DNA of 64,000 bases from positions 1,302,001-1,366,000 of the forward strand of contig CP107211.1 of the NCBI GenBank assembly GCA_025757845.1. Reading direction: 5' to 3'. The notes under the pieces are model-generated. The model worked only from the letters and a program-made list of their open reading frames with translations, was not told the origin of the DNA and did no database searches. This DNA comes from Oscillospiraceae bacterium (GTDB lineage: Bacteria > Bacillota > Clostridia > Oscillospirales > Ruminococcaceae). Position 1 is the first letter of the stretch. Every line of letters starts with the position of its first letter. The translations under genes were made by a program, and so were the position numbers. Of the stretch, positions 9,321 through 18,098 are shown in pieces.

Positions 9321-10325
9321 TTATTCTCCTTTGGCAGGGTCCGGTTTGGTTTTGTCCAGTGCGTCAAACTGCTTTACGATCTGCGGGTCCTTCAGTTTGA
9401 TGACCTTGCCGGAAAGATCGTGCAGGGTGTTTTCCTCCGGAATTTCCCGGAAGGTGATGCGCACGGCGCACAGGGCCTGCGTTTTTGTGCCGGTGCGCTC
9501 GTTCATTTTGCGGTTGCCGTATTTGATGTCGCCCAGCACGGGTTTGCCCAGATAGGCCAGATGGGCACGGATCTGGTGGGTGCGGCCGGTGACCAGGCCG
9601 ATCTTGCACAATGCAAAGGGCCCGGCCGTGCGCAGCACATCCACATCCGTGATGATCTGTTTGCGGTGTTCGTCCTGCGCCTGATGGGCGTGGATGCTCA
9701 CCTTGTTGTTCTTTTCGTCGTGCTCCCACCATGCGGTGAAACGCCCGCTCTGGGGGATGCCCACCGTGATGGTATAGTACTCCTTCTTGAGCAGGTCGGT
9801 GCGGATGATCTCGTTCATGTCCCGCAGGGCGGCGTAGCTCTTGGCGGCAATCACCAACCCCTCGGTGCCGCGGTCCAGCCGGTTGCAGATGCCGGGCTTA
9901 AAGCGGTTTTCGCCGTGGGGGTCGTATTCACCTTTTTCGGCCAGATACTGGGTAAAGGCATCCACAAGGTTCGCGTCACCAGTGCGGTCGCTGTGGCACA
10001 GCAGGTGGGTGGGCTTGTACAGCACGGCAATGTTGTCATCCTCATAAATCACGGTGACTTTGGGCTGCTTCGGCTGTTTTTTGGGCGCAGCCTTCGGCTC
10101 GGGTTTTGCGCCCTCCGGCGGGAAAAACTCATCGTTGATGTACAGCTCGATCAGGTCCCCGGCCTGCAGACGGTACTCCGGCGCGGCCTTTTTGCCGTTC
10201 ACCTTCACCCGCTTGTTGCGGAAACTCTTGTACAAAAGGCTGGTGGGAAAATCGCGGGTCACGCTCTGCACAAAGCGCGACAGGCGCACGCCGTCGTCGT
10301 TGGCGGTGGCGGTATATTGTTTCAT
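9321..10325 (-). CDS. RluA/RluD-family RNA pseudouridine synthase
   Basis: The 334 residues start with an S4-like RNA-binding region (residues about 10-65), then a lysine/proline-rich linker (75-90), then the catalytic domain. The signature CNRLDRGTEGL contains the catalytic Asp151, and GRTHQIRAHLAYLGKPVLGD is typical of the family. It isomerises uridine in rRNA or tRNA; the target site cannot be assigned. It leads an operon with the PAS and CAT-like genes and has its own promoter at 10364-10392. Confidence 0.88.
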   Translation of the reverse strand: MKQYTATANDDGVRLSRFVQSVTRDFPTSLLYKSFRNKRVKVNGKKAAPEYRLQAGDLIELYINDEFFPPEGAKPEPKAAPKKQPKQPKVTVIYEDDNIAVLYKPTHLLCHSDRTGDANLVDAFTQYLAEKGEYDPHGENRFKPGICNRLDRGTEGLVIAAKSYAALRDMNEIIRTDLLKKEYYTITVGIPQSGRFTAWWEHDEKNNKVSIHAHQAQDEHRKQIITDVDVLRTAGPFALCKIGLVTGRTHQIRAHLAYLGKPVLGDIKYGNRKMNERTGTKTQALCAVRITFREIPEENTLHDLSGKVIKLKDPQIVKQFDALDKTKPDPAKGE

Positions 10326-10363
10326 GCAATACTCCTTGCTTCTCAGAAAAAATAACTGATACT

Positions 10364-10392
10364 ATACTAATACACAAAACCAGCCAAGTCAA
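10364..10392 (-). promoter_or_regulatory. Promoter of the pseudouridine synthase operon
   Basis: On the minus strand TTGACT, 17 bases, TAGTAT; about 40 bases upstream of the ATG at 10325. Confidence 0.65.
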
Positions 10393-10424
10393 CGCATCCC
10401 GCCCTGAATATTTTGCCCGGGGGC

Positions 10425-10453
10425 TTGAGTTCCGTGCCGGAAATGGGTACTAT
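10425..10453 (+). promoter_or_regulatory. Promoter of the RadC-like gene
   Basis: TTGAGT, 17-base spacer, TACTAT, about 30 bases before the ATG at 10484. Confidence 0.5.
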
Positions 10454-10483
10454 AAAGAAAGAACGCTGAAAAGGAGAACCGCC

Positions 10484-11203
10484 ATGGCAGAATACAAACG
10501 GCATCAGGGGCACCGCCAGCGCATGCGGGAGCGGGTGCAGAACTACGGGCTGGACAGTCTGGCCGACCATGAAGTGCTGGAATATATCCTGTATACGACC
10601 AATGCTCAGAGGGATACCAACGAGATCGCGTATAACCTGCTGGAGCGGTTCGGGGACTTTGCCTCTGTGCTGGAGGCCAGCGAGGAAGAACTGTGTACCG
10701 TGGAGGGCATCGGCCCCACCTCGGCAAGACTGTTGCACATGCTGCCGCAGGTCAGCCGGTATTACGGGCGCTGCCGCACCGACGGAAAGCGCTGCTTCAA
10801 GACCACGGAACAGCTGGGCAGCTACCTGATGGCCAAGTTTGCCTGGTCTGACTACGAGCGCGCCATGCTGGTCTCGCTGAGCACCCGCCGCCACATCAAA
10901 GCAGCGGTCTGGCTGCGGGAGGGCACCTCCGACCGGGTGAGCCTGGACGTGAAGGATGTGGTGGCCGCTGCCATCAAGGGCGGCACCGACGCTGTAGTGC
11001 TCTGTCACAATCACCCCAACGGAGTGGCTCTGCCCTCCATGGAGGATATGGAGGCCACTGGCAGCATTGCCCGGGCGCTGGGGCTGGTGAACATCCATCT
11101 GCTGGACCACTTTATCCTGACCGACACGGAGTGCTTTTCCATGCGGGATGCCGGGCGGCTGCCCATCTACGACTTCAAGACCGGCACACTTTTCTGGCCC
11201 TGA
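10484..11203 (+). CDS. RadC-like JAB-domain protein
   Basis: A 239-residue protein with an N-terminal helix-hairpin-helix region (VEGIGPTSARLL, about residues 75-90) and a C-terminal JAB/MPN-type metal site: CHNHPNG followed by the S/D pair of SMEDMEATG. This layout is that of RadC (DUF2466). The biochemical role of RadC is not settled despite the DNA-repair name. It starts at 10484 after AAGGAGA and lies directly upstream of uvrB, which has its own promoter. Confidence 0.88.
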   Translation: MAEYKRHQGHRQRMRERVQNYGLDSLADHEVLEYILYTTNAQRDTNEIAYNLLERFGDFASVLEASEEELCTVEGIGPTSARLLHMLPQVSRYYGRCRTDGKRCFKTTEQLGSYLMAKFAWSDYERAMLVSLSTRRHIKAAVWLREGTSDRVSLDVKDVVAAAIKGGTDAVVLCHNHPNGVALPSMEDMEATGSIARALGLVNIHLLDHFILTDTECFSMRDAGRLPIYDFKTGTLFWP

Positions 11204-11217
11204 GTGCAGAATACCTG

Positions 11218-11246
11218 TTTACATTATAAAACTACTGTGCTATAAT
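11218..11246 (+). promoter_or_regulatory. Promoter of uvrBA
   Basis: TTTACA, 17 bases, TATAAT, ending 64 bases before the uvrB GTG. No clear LexA box was seen near it. Confidence 0.75.
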
Positions 11247-11310
11247 CACATTGAAAGATACAACCAATTGTGGTTCTTCGCCCGGCGGAGAGCCGGAGAG
11301 GAGAGCTGCA

Positions 11311-13368
11311 GTGGCAGACGAAAAATTTGAACTGGTGTCCTCGTATCAGCCCACCGGCGACCAGCCCCAGGCCATTGAAACGCTGGTGGAGGGGGTGCAG
11401 CGGGGTGACCGCTGCCAGACCCTGCTGGGCGTTACCGGCAGCGGCAAGACTTTTACCATGGCCAACGTCATCGCCCGGTGCAACCGGCCCACGCTGGTGC
11501 TGGCCCACAACAAAACGCTGGCAGCCCAGCTGTGCACCGAGTTCCGCTCGTTTTTCCCCAACAATGCGGTGGAGTATTTTGTCAGCTACTACGACTACTA
11601 CCAGCCGGAAGCCTACATCCCCAGCACCGATACCTATATTGAAAAGGACAGCGCCATCAACGACGAGATCGACCGTCTGCGCCACTCGGCTACGGCGGCG
11701 CTTTCGGAACGGCGGGATGTGATCATCGTGGCGTCGGTGTCCTGCATCTACTCACTGGGCGACCCCATTGACTACCGCAGCATGGTCATCAGTCTGCGGC
11801 CCGGCATGCAGATGGAGCGGGATGAACTGTGCCAGAAGCTGGTTACCCTGCAATACGAGCGGAACGACGTAAATTTTGTCCGCAACAAGTTCCGCGTCCA
11901 CGGAGATACGGTGGACATTTATCTGGCCTATATGAGCGAGCTGGCCATCCGGGTGGAGTTTTTTGGGGACGAGATCGACCGCATCACCGAGTTCAACCCC
12001 CTCACCGGCACCAAGCAGAACGTGGTCAAGCATGTGGCCATCTTCCCGGCCAGCCACTACATTGTCAGCGCCGAGAAAAAGGCCGCCGCGCTGGAAAAGA
12101 TCCGCGCCGAGTGCGACGCGCAGGTGAAGCAGTTCACCGCAGAGGGCAAGCTCATCGAGGCCCAGCGCATTGCCCAGCGCACCAATTACGACATTGAGAT
12201 GCTCAACGAGGTGGGCATGTGCAAGGGCATCGAAAACTACTCGGCGGTGCTGTCGGGCCGTGCGCCGGGCAGCATGCCCACGACCCTGCTGGATTATTTC
12301 CCGGAGGATTTTCTGCTTTTTGTGGACGAAAGCCATGTCACCCTGCCGCAGGTGCGCGCCATGTACGGCGGCGACTACGCCCGCAAGAAAACGTTGGTGG
12401 AGTACGGGTTCCGTCTGCCGTCGGCCTTTGATAACCGCCCCCTCAAATTTGAGGAAGTGGAGTCCAAGCTCAACCAGATGATCTTTGTTTCGGCTACGCC
12501 CGGAGAATATGAGCGCCAGAACAGCACCCAGGTGGCCCAGCAGGTCATCCGTCCCACCGGATTGCTGGACCCGGTCATCTCGGTGCGCCCGGTGGAAGGG
12601 CAGGTGGTAGACCTTCTGGGCGAGATCAACACCCGCATTGCCCGGCAGGAGCGGGTGCTGGTGACCACCCTGACCAAAAAAATGGCCGAGGACCTCACCG
12701 ACTACCTCACCGAACAGGGCATCAAGGTCAAGTATATGCACCACGAGGTGGACACCTTCGAGCGCATGGAGATCATCAAGGACCTGCGCCTGGGCAGCAT
12801 CGACGTGGTGGTGGGTATCAACCTGCTGCGCGAGGGTCTGGACCTGCCGGAGGTGAGCCTGGTGGCCATTCTGGATGCCGACAAGGAAGGTTTTCTGCGC
12901 AGCGAGACCAGTCTCATCCAGACCATCGGCCGTGCTGCCCGAAACGCAGAAGGCATGGTCATCATGTACGCCGATGTGGTCACCGACAGCATGGACCGTG
13001 CCATCACTGAGACGGAGCGCCGCCGCGCCATCCAGATGGCCTACAATCAGGAACATGGCATCGTGCCCAGGACCATCGTCAAGGCCATTGCAGACAGCAT
13101 CGAGATCAGCGACAAGGCCGAGAACGCCAAACGCAACACCCGCCGCATGGGTAAGATGGAGCGGGAAGCCGCCATTGAGCGTCTGACCCGCGAGATGAAG
13201 GAAGCCGCCAAGCTGCTGGAGTTCGAGCACGCGGCCTTCCTGCGCGACCAGATCGACCGCCTGCGCCGGGGCGAGAACCCCACCGTGGATTCGGCGGCCG
13301 AGACGGAGCGCAAACAGAACCATGCACAGACACAACGAAAAGGGAGAAAATACCTTGGCAAACGATAA
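11311..13368 (+). CDS. uvrB: Excinuclease ABC subunit B
   Basis: DNA helicase-like subunit of nucleotide excision repair. It is loaded on damage by UvrA and recruits UvrC. The 685 residues show Walker A GVTGSGKT near residue 40, the beta-hairpin region [12 protein letters not shown], and helicase motifs ([29 protein letters not shown]). A C-terminal UVR domain is the contact site for UvrC. I set the start at the GTG at 11311: GGAGAGGAGAG precedes it and the protein then begins like other UvrB ([17 protein letters not shown]). An ATG 20 codons upstream adds an unconserved tail. It overlaps uvrA. Confidence 0.95.
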   Translation: MADEKFELVSSYQPTGDQPQAIETLVEGVQRGDRCQTLLGVTGSGKTFTMANVIARCNRPTLVLAHNKTLAAQLCTEFRSFFPNNAVEYFVSYYDYYQPEAYIPSTDTYIEKDSAINDEIDRLRHSATAALSERRDVIIVASVSCIYSLGDPIDYRSMVISLRPGMQMERDELCQKLVTLQYERNDVNFVRNKFRVHGDTVDIYLAYMSELAIRVEFFGDEIDRITEFNPLTGTKQNVVKHVAIFPASHYIVSAEKKAAALEKIRAECDAQVKQFTAEGKLIEAQRIAQRTNYDIEMLNEVGMCKGIENYSAVLSGRAPGSMPTTLLDYFPEDFLLFVDESHVTLPQVRAMYGGDYARKKTLVEYGFRLPSAFDNRPLKFEEVESKLNQMIFVSATPGEYERQNSTQVAQQVIRPTGLLDPVISVRPVEGQVVDLLGEINTRIARQERVLVTTLTKKMAEDLTDYLTEQGIKVKYMHHEVDTFERMEIIKDLRLGSIDVVVGINLLREGLDLPEVSLVAILDADKEGFLRSETSLIQTIGRAARNAEGMVIMYADVVTDSMDRAITETERRRAIQMAYNQEHGIVPRTIVKAIADSIEISDKAENAKRNTRRMGKMEREAAIERLTREMKEAAKLLEFEHAAFLRDQIDRLRRGENPTVDSAAETERKQNHAQTQRKGRKYLGKR

Positions 13369-16216
13369 GATCATCATCAAGGGTGCCCGCGAGCACAACC
13401 TGAAAAATGTAAACCTGACCCTCCCGCGGGAGAAGCTCATCGTCATGACCGGCCTGTCCGGTTCGGGCAAGTCGAGCCTTGCCTTTGACACCATCTACGC
13501 CGACGGCCAGCGCCGCTATGTGGAGAGCCTGTCCAGCTACGCCCGCATGTTCCTGGGCCGGATGGACAAGCCCGATGTGGACGATATCACCGGCCTGTCG
13601 CCGGCCATTTCCATCGACCAGAAAACAACCAGCCACAACCCCCGCTCCACCGTGGGCACCGTGACCGAGATCTACGATTACCTGCGCCTGCTGTACGCCC
13701 GCGTGGGCGTGCCCCACTGTCCGGTGTGCGGCCGGGTCATCAGTCAGCAGACCGTGGACGAGATGGTGGACGCCGTCCTGAAGCTGGAAGAGGGGACCAA
13801 GTTCATGGTGCTGGCTCCGGTGGTGCGTCAGCGCAAGGGCACCCAGCAGAAGGAGCTGGATGCCGCCCGCCGTGCCGGTTACGCTCGCGTGAAGATCGAC
13901 GGCAATCTGTACGATCTGGATGAGGAGATCACGCTGGAAAAGAACATCAAGCACACCGTGGAGGTGGTGGTGGACCGCCTTGCCCTGCGCAAGGGCATCC
14001 GGGGCCGCCTGGCCGATTCGCTGGAAACGGCACTGGCCCTGACCGGCGGTGTGGCCGAGGTGGAAGTGGTCGGCGGCGAAGTGATGACCTTCAGCCAGAA
14101 TTTTGCCTGCCCGGAACACGGCATCTCCATCAGCGACCTGTCCCCCCGGCTGTTCTCCTTCAATAACCCGCTGGGTGCCTGCGAAAAGTGCACCGGCCTT
14201 GGCACTTTCATGCGGGTGGACGAGGAACGCATCCTGCCCAACCGGAACCTTTCCATCCGGGAGGGCGCCATCAAGGCCAGCGGCTGGTACTATGCCGAAG
14301 GTTCGGTGAGCGAGATGTACTATCTGGGCCTTGGCAAAAAGTACGGTTTTACGCTGGACACGCCCATCAAGGATATGAGCACCGAGGCGGTCAACGCCCT
14401 GCTCTACGGTACCAACGGCGAAAAGATCGAGATGCACCGCACCAACGAGTTCGGCAGCGGTGTCTACTATAATACGTTTGAGGGCATCGTGGAGAATTTG
14501 GAGCGCCGCTTCCGCGAGACCAACAGCGAGTGGATGAAGGAAGAAATCGGCAGCTTCATGTCCGGTGTGGAGTGCCCGGACTGCCGCGGCCGACGCCTGA
14601 AACCGGTGGTGCTGGCCGTAACGGTCGGGGACAAGAACATCAGCGAATTCTGCGAGATGTCCATCCGGGAAGAGCTGGAATTCATCCGGGAAAACGAGCC
14701 GAACCTGACCGAAAAACAGAAGCAGATCGGCGGCCAGATTATGAAGGAAATCAAAAACCGTCTGCAGTTTTTGCAGAGTGTGGGTCTGGATTATCTCACG
14801 CTGGCCCGGTCGGCGGGCACGCTGTCCGGCGGCGAGAGCCAGCGCATTCGCCTGACCACCCAGATCGGCAGCGCCCTTTCCGGTGTGCTGTATGTGCTGG
14901 ATGAGCCCAGCATCGGCCTGCACCAGCGCGACAACGACAAGCTGATTGCTACGCTCAAAAATCTGCGCGACCTTGGCAATACGGTCATCGTGGTGGAGCA
15001 CGACGAGGACACCATGCGCAATGCGGACTATATCGTGGACGTCGGCCCCGGTGCCGGTGTGCACGGCGGTGAGATCGTGGCGGCCGGCAGTGTGAAGGAT
15101 ATCTGCAAGGCCAAACGCAGCATCACCGGCGACTATCTCTCCGGCCGCAAGCGCATCGAAGTGCCCCAGACCCGCCGCTCCGGCAACGGCAACTTCCTCA
15201 CCGTGAAGGGCGCACGGGAAAACAACCTGCGCAACCTCGACGTAAAATTCCCGCTGGGTGAGTTCATCTGCGTGACCGGAATTTCCGGTTCCGGCAAGTC
15301 CAGCCTGATCAATGAGATCCTGTACAAAACGCTGGCCTGTGAGCTGAACGGTGCCCGCTCCCGTGCAGGCAAATGCGACGGGGTAGAGGGACTGGAGTTT
15401 GTGGATAAGGTCATCGGCATCGACCAGCAGCCCATCGGCCGCACGCCCCGCTCCAACCCCGCCACCTATACCGGGGTGTTCAACGATATCCGCACGGTGT
15501 TCTCCCAGACGCAGGACGCCAAAATGCGGGGCTACGGGCCGGGACGGTTCAGCTTCAACGTCAAGGGCGGTCGGTGCGAGGCCTGCGAGGGCAACGGCAT
15601 CCTGCAGATCGAAATGCACTTTTTGCCGGACGTGTATGTGCCCTGCGAAGTGTGCAAGGGCACCCGCTACAACCGCGAAACGCTGGAAGTGAAATATAAG
15701 GAAAAGACAATTTCCGACGTGCTGAACATGACTGTGGAAGAAGCGGTGGTGTTCTTTGCCAACCAGCCCAAGATCGCCCGCAAGCTGCAGACCCTGCTGG
15801 ATGTGGGTCTGGGGTATGTAACGCTGGGTCAGAGCGCCACCACCCTGTCCGGCGGCGAGGCTCAGCGTGTGAAGCTGGCCAACGAGCTGGCCCGCCGCGG
15901 CACCGGCAAAACGGTGTATATCCTCGACGAGCCCACCACCGGCCTGCACATCGCAGATGTGCACCGTCTGATCGAGGTGCTGCAGAAGCTGGTGGATGCC
16001 GGCAACACGGTCATCGTCATCGAGCACAATCTGGATCTGATCAAGTGCGCCGACCACATCATTGATCTGGGCCCGGAGGGCGGCAGTGCCGGTGGTCTGG
16101 TCATCGCCGAGGGTACCCCGGAGCAGGTGGCCGAAGTGCCCGGCAGCTTTACCGGCCAGTACCTCAAGCCCCTGCTGGAAAAGGACAAGGCACTGCGGCA
16201 GGCAGCACAACAATAA
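13355..16216 (+). CDS. uvrA: Excinuclease ABC subunit A
   Basis: Damage-recognition ATPase of nucleotide excision repair. The 953 residues hold two ABC ATPase modules (GLSGSGKS near residue 35 and GISGSGKS near 645; signatures [11 protein letters not shown] and [11 protein letters not shown]). CxxC zinc modules include CPVCGR, CEKC, CPDC and CEACEGNG. The start is probably the TTG at 13355, after GGGAG, giving [18 protein letters not shown] as in other UvrA. This overlaps the end of uvrB by 14 bases; an ATG at 13322 is the alternative. It is cotranscribed with uvrB. Confidence 0.95.
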   Translation: MANDKIIIKGAREHNLKNVNLTLPREKLIVMTGLSGSGKSSLAFDTIYADGQRRYVESLSSYARMFLGRMDKPDVDDITGLSPAISIDQKTTSHNPRSTVGTVTEIYDYLRLLYARVGVPHCPVCGRVISQQTVDEMVDAVLKLEEGTKFMVLAPVVRQRKGTQQKELDAARRAGYARVKIDGNLYDLDEEITLEKNIKHTVEVVVDRLALRKGIRGRLADSLETALALTGGVAEVEVVGGEVMTFSQNFACPEHGISISDLSPRLFSFNNPLGACEKCTGLGTFMRVDEERILPNRNLSIREGAIKASGWYYAEGSVSEMYYLGLGKKYGFTLDTPIKDMSTEAVNALLYGTNGEKIEMHRTNEFGSGVYYNTFEGIVENLERRFRETNSEWMKEEIGSFMSGVECPDCRGRRLKPVVLAVTVGDKNISEFCEMSIREELEFIRENEPNLTEKQKQIGGQIMKEIKNRLQFLQSVGLDYLTLARSAGTLSGGESQRIRLTTQIGSALSGVLYVLDEPSIGLHQRDNDKLIATLKNLRDLGNTVIVVEHDEDTMRNADYIVDVGPGAGVHGGEIVAAGSVKDICKAKRSITGDYLSGRKRIEVPQTRRSGNGNFLTVKGARENNLRNLDVKFPLGEFICVTGISGSGKSSLINEILYKTLACELNGARSRAGKCDGVEGLEFVDKVIGIDQQPIGRTPRSNPATYTGVFNDIRTVFSQTQDAKMRGYGPGRFSFNVKGGRCEACEGNGILQIEMHFLPDVYVPCEVCKGTRYNRETLEVKYKEKTISDVLNMTVEEAVVFFANQPKIARKLQTLLDVGLGYVTLGQSATTLSGGEAQRVKLANELARRGTGKTVYILDEPTTGLHIADVHRLIEVLQKLVDAGNTVIVIEHNLDLIKCADHIIDLGPEGGSAGGLVIAEGTPEQVAEVPGSFTGQYLKPLLEKDKALRQAAQQ

Positions 16217-16281
16217 AAAGAGCGCCGGTGCGTAAAAATCGGACTTTTTGCAAAAATATCCGAAAAAATTGCAAAAAATGG

Positions 16282-16310
16282 TTGACAAATGCCCCCACTC
16301 TGCGTATAAT
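16282..16310 (+). promoter_or_regulatory. Consensus promoter of tRNA-Pro
   Basis: Perfect TTGACA and TATAAT hexamers separated by 17 bases, 43 bases before the tRNA. This is the strongest promoter by consensus seen in the window. Confidence 0.9.
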
Positions 16311-16353
16311 ATTTCTTGTCGCCACGCTTCGGTAGGGAAGCGGAGCGCGATAT

Positions 16354-16431
16354 CCGGGTGTAGCGCAGTTTTGGTAGCGCGCTTGAATGGGGTTCAAGAG
16401 GCCGTGAGTTCGATTCTCGCCACTCGGACCA
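16354..16431 (+). tRNA. tRNA-Pro (anticodon GGG)
   Basis: The cloverleaf folds completely: acceptor CCGGGTG with CACTCGG, D arm GCGC/GCGC, anticodon stem CTTGA/TCAAG around loop ATGGGGT (anticodon GGG). The T arm is GTGAG/CTCGC around TTCGATT, with discriminator A and encoded CCA. It reads the CCC and CCU proline codons. It stands alone with its own promoter and terminator. Confidence 0.93.
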
Positions 16432-16437
16432 AACAAA

Positions 16438-16490
16438 AATAATCCGAACTTGTTTCCGATAGGAGATGGGTTCGGATTATTTGTTTTCTT
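16438..16490 (+). terminator. Terminator after tRNA-Pro
   Basis: AATAATCCGAAC pairs perfectly with GTTCGGATTATT over a 20-base loop and is followed by TGTTTTCTT. Confidence 0.85.
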
Positions 16491-16583
16491 CGGAAAATTC
16501 AACGCAGGTGTCCGTGGAAGATGAAATCCGAAATCATAGATCGACCAATACAAACCAGACAACGATTTCAGGAGGATACGGTT

Positions 16584-16835
16584 ATGAAGTACGATGAAAA
16601 AGTTTGCCGCTTTAACATGGACACTGGGTGCGTGGAACTGCTGCTCCGGGACGGGAGAAAAATCTCCATCGACTGCACCGGGGTCGAGGATGCGCTGGAT
16701 GTAACCATGGCGCAGAGGTCGGAGTTAGACTACCTCATCTACAATGACCCACTGAGCTATGCCGATTTGATCCTGAACGGCGAACCGGAGAAATATCTTC
16801 GGAATGTAGCAGGAAGTCACGGGTTAGAAGATTGA
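16584..16835 (+). CDS. Small DUF6061-like protein
   Basis: An 83-residue acidic protein beginning MKYDEKVCRFNMDTGCVELLLRDG. I recognise it as similar to the small uncharacterised DUF6061 family common in Firmicute mobile elements. It has a good AGGAGG site (16570-16575) and is followed by a terminator at 16908-16946. No catalytic motif is visible. It is the only plus-strand gene of the mobilizable block. Confidence 0.65.
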   Translation: MKYDEKVCRFNMDTGCVELLLRDGRKISIDCTGVEDALDVTMAQRSELDYLIYNDPLSYADLILNGEPEKYLRNVAGSHGLED

Positions 16836-17111
16836 GGGCAAAACAAAAACAGGGTGCGCCATGCCGGACGCACCCTGCCAAAATCCGCATATGATAGCGA
16901 TATGTACAACAGGGCGTTCCCCGTCGGGAACGCTCTGTTTTTCTTTGCTTGGATTATGATGAGCCTGCTCTGCCTGCCACGCGGAAAACTCCCGCTGGCC
17001 TTCCTCGCTGTTCCAGCAAGCGAGAATCGCCGGATAGAATGCCCGTGCCAGACGGTCGATGACTTCATCGGGATAAGGGGAAGTGTTGGTGGACTTTTTC
17101 TTTTTGTTCAA
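16824..17111 (-). CDS. Hypothetical basic small protein of the mobilizable element
   Basis: About 95 residues starting NKKKKSTNTSPYPDEVID after a TTG at 17111; AGGAGCGTGCG upstream nearly repeats the leader of the ParB-like gene (AGGAGTGTGCG). The conserved-looking part is the first 55 residues (VIDRLARAFYPAILACWNSE). The rest reads through two terminator-like hairpins and ends only at 16824, so the C-terminus may be an artefact of a lost stop codon. Function unknown; a partition or relaxosome accessory is possible. Confidence 0.5.
   Translation of the reverse strand: MNKKKKSTNTSPYPDEVIDRLARAFYPAILACWNSEEGQREFSAWQAEQAHHNPSKEKQSVPDGERPVVHIAIICGFWQGASGMAHPVFVLPSIF
16840..16877 (-). terminator. 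Terminator-like hairpin, minus strand
   Basis: CAGGGTGCG pairs with CGCACCCTG; on the minus strand it is followed by TTTTTGTTTT. It would end transcripts of the mobilization genes. Confidence 0.65.
16908..16946 (+). terminator. Terminator-like hairpin, plus strand
   Basis: AACAGGGCGTTCCC pairs with GGGAACGCTCTGTT with one G-T-type mismatch and is followed by TTTCTTT. It would end the DUF6061-like transcript. Confidence 0.65.
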
Positions 17112-17159
17112 ACGCACGCTCCTTTGGACATCGGTAAACAGCATACCATGTGCCTGTTG

Positions 17160-18086
17160 TTATGCTGTCTGGTCTTTAACATCTGTGAGTGCGGCTTCCA
17201 GAGAAGTAAGATAGTCCTTATGCTTGTGAATGATATCCAGAATCACATCACGCTGCGCATTATCGGGCATCTTCTCCAACTGGTAGTTGAACGAAATGCG
17301 GAAACGAGTAGTGAGTTCTTCCAACGCCACATACTCGTACCGTACATCCTCCGGGTAAGCATCGCTGTCGTAAACCGATTCAAACTTTCGGAATGGCATG
17401 ACGGGCGCTTTACCCAGAATGCGGATCACACCGTCAGCGTCAGGCGTCGGTTCCACCTTCAGCTCCGGGTGCAGAATGTCCTGCAAAGTTTGTGCACGGT
17501 CATTGTAGGCCGCCCTGGCAAGGCGGTGCATATCCGCTTTGGACACTTTCGTCTGTCCGGACAGGATGCTCTGCTTTAGCCCCGGCATCAGTTCTTCTGC
17601 GATCTCCACGCCTTTCATATACTTCGAGGCGCGGAAAACGGTGTCCTTGCTCACACCGTTTTCTTCTGCGATTCGGTCGCAGGTTTTGGTGCTGTCGATC
17701 AAGTTCGCATTTAGCGAACTTGATTTTGCATCGCTGCTCTTGCGATCACCGCCGTGCGCGGCTTTTTCGGCTTCATACTGTTTGCCCATCAGGTAGTACT
17801 TCTGCTCCGGGGTTAAATTGCGCCGCCCCAACTGGTTCTTACAAATCCAAGCGAGGACTTCTTCTCTGCTTTCAAACGGGAGCGGCATGGTGGAGAAAGA
17901 GATTTCGGGATGTTCCTGAACGATTTCATAACGATTGTGGCCGTCAACAAGGATGTTATTCCAAATGATCAAAGGAGAAAGCAGCTTGCCTTCCTTGAGG
18001 ATATTTTCTTCAAGCTGCTTGTACTCATCGTCCGTCAGCGGCGGAATCTGATTCTGGAACTCCGTGTCGATTTTCAGATTGATCAT
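17160..18086 (-). CDS. ParB/RepB-like nuclease-fold protein
   Basis: A 308-residue protein with an N-terminal ParB-like domain (residues 5-90; VDGHNRYEIVQEH and ICKNQLGRRNLTPEQKYYLM are typical). A helix-turn-helix region follows (CDRIAEENGVSKDTVFRASKYM, about 140-165). Such proteins ride on mobilizable elements and may act in DNA binding or element maintenance; no ParA partner is present. The start is the ATG at 18086 with AAAGGAG seven bases upstream. It lies 12 bases downstream of the relaxase stop, so it is probably cotranscribed. A C-terminal fragment of a relative lies at 30825-31043. Confidence 0.75.
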   Translation of the reverse strand: MINLKIDTEFQNQIPPLTDDEYKQLEENILKEGKLLSPLIIWNNILVDGHNRYEIVQEHPEISFSTMPLPFESREEVLAWICKNQLGRRNLTPEQKYYLMGKQYEAEKAAHGGDRKSSDAKSSSLNANLIDSTKTCDRIAEENGVSKDTVFRASKYMKGVEIAEELMPGLKQSILSGQTKVSKADMHRLARAAYNDRAQTLQDILHPELKVEPTPDADGVIRILGKAPVMPFRKFESVYDSDAYPEDVRYEYVALEELTTRFRISFNYQLEKMPDNAQRDVILDIIHKHKDYLTSLEAALTDVKDQTA

Positions 18087-18098
18087 ACGCACACTCCT

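Noticed and set aside
8343..10355. Plus-strand frame of 670 codons
   Set aside because: Crosses the reverse strand of three clear genes (acetyltransferase-like, PAS, pseudouridine synthase) and has shadow-like composition.
13106..16288. Open frame of more than 1000 codons on the minus strand
   Set aside because: It is fully antisense to uvrA, is rich in histidine, valine and glutamine as GC-rich shadow frames are, and resembles no family.
16354..16431. tRNA-Pro as attachment site of the neighbouring mobilizable element
   Set aside because: No second copy of the tRNA 3' end was found at the right boundary near 21.1 kb or near the serine recombinase.
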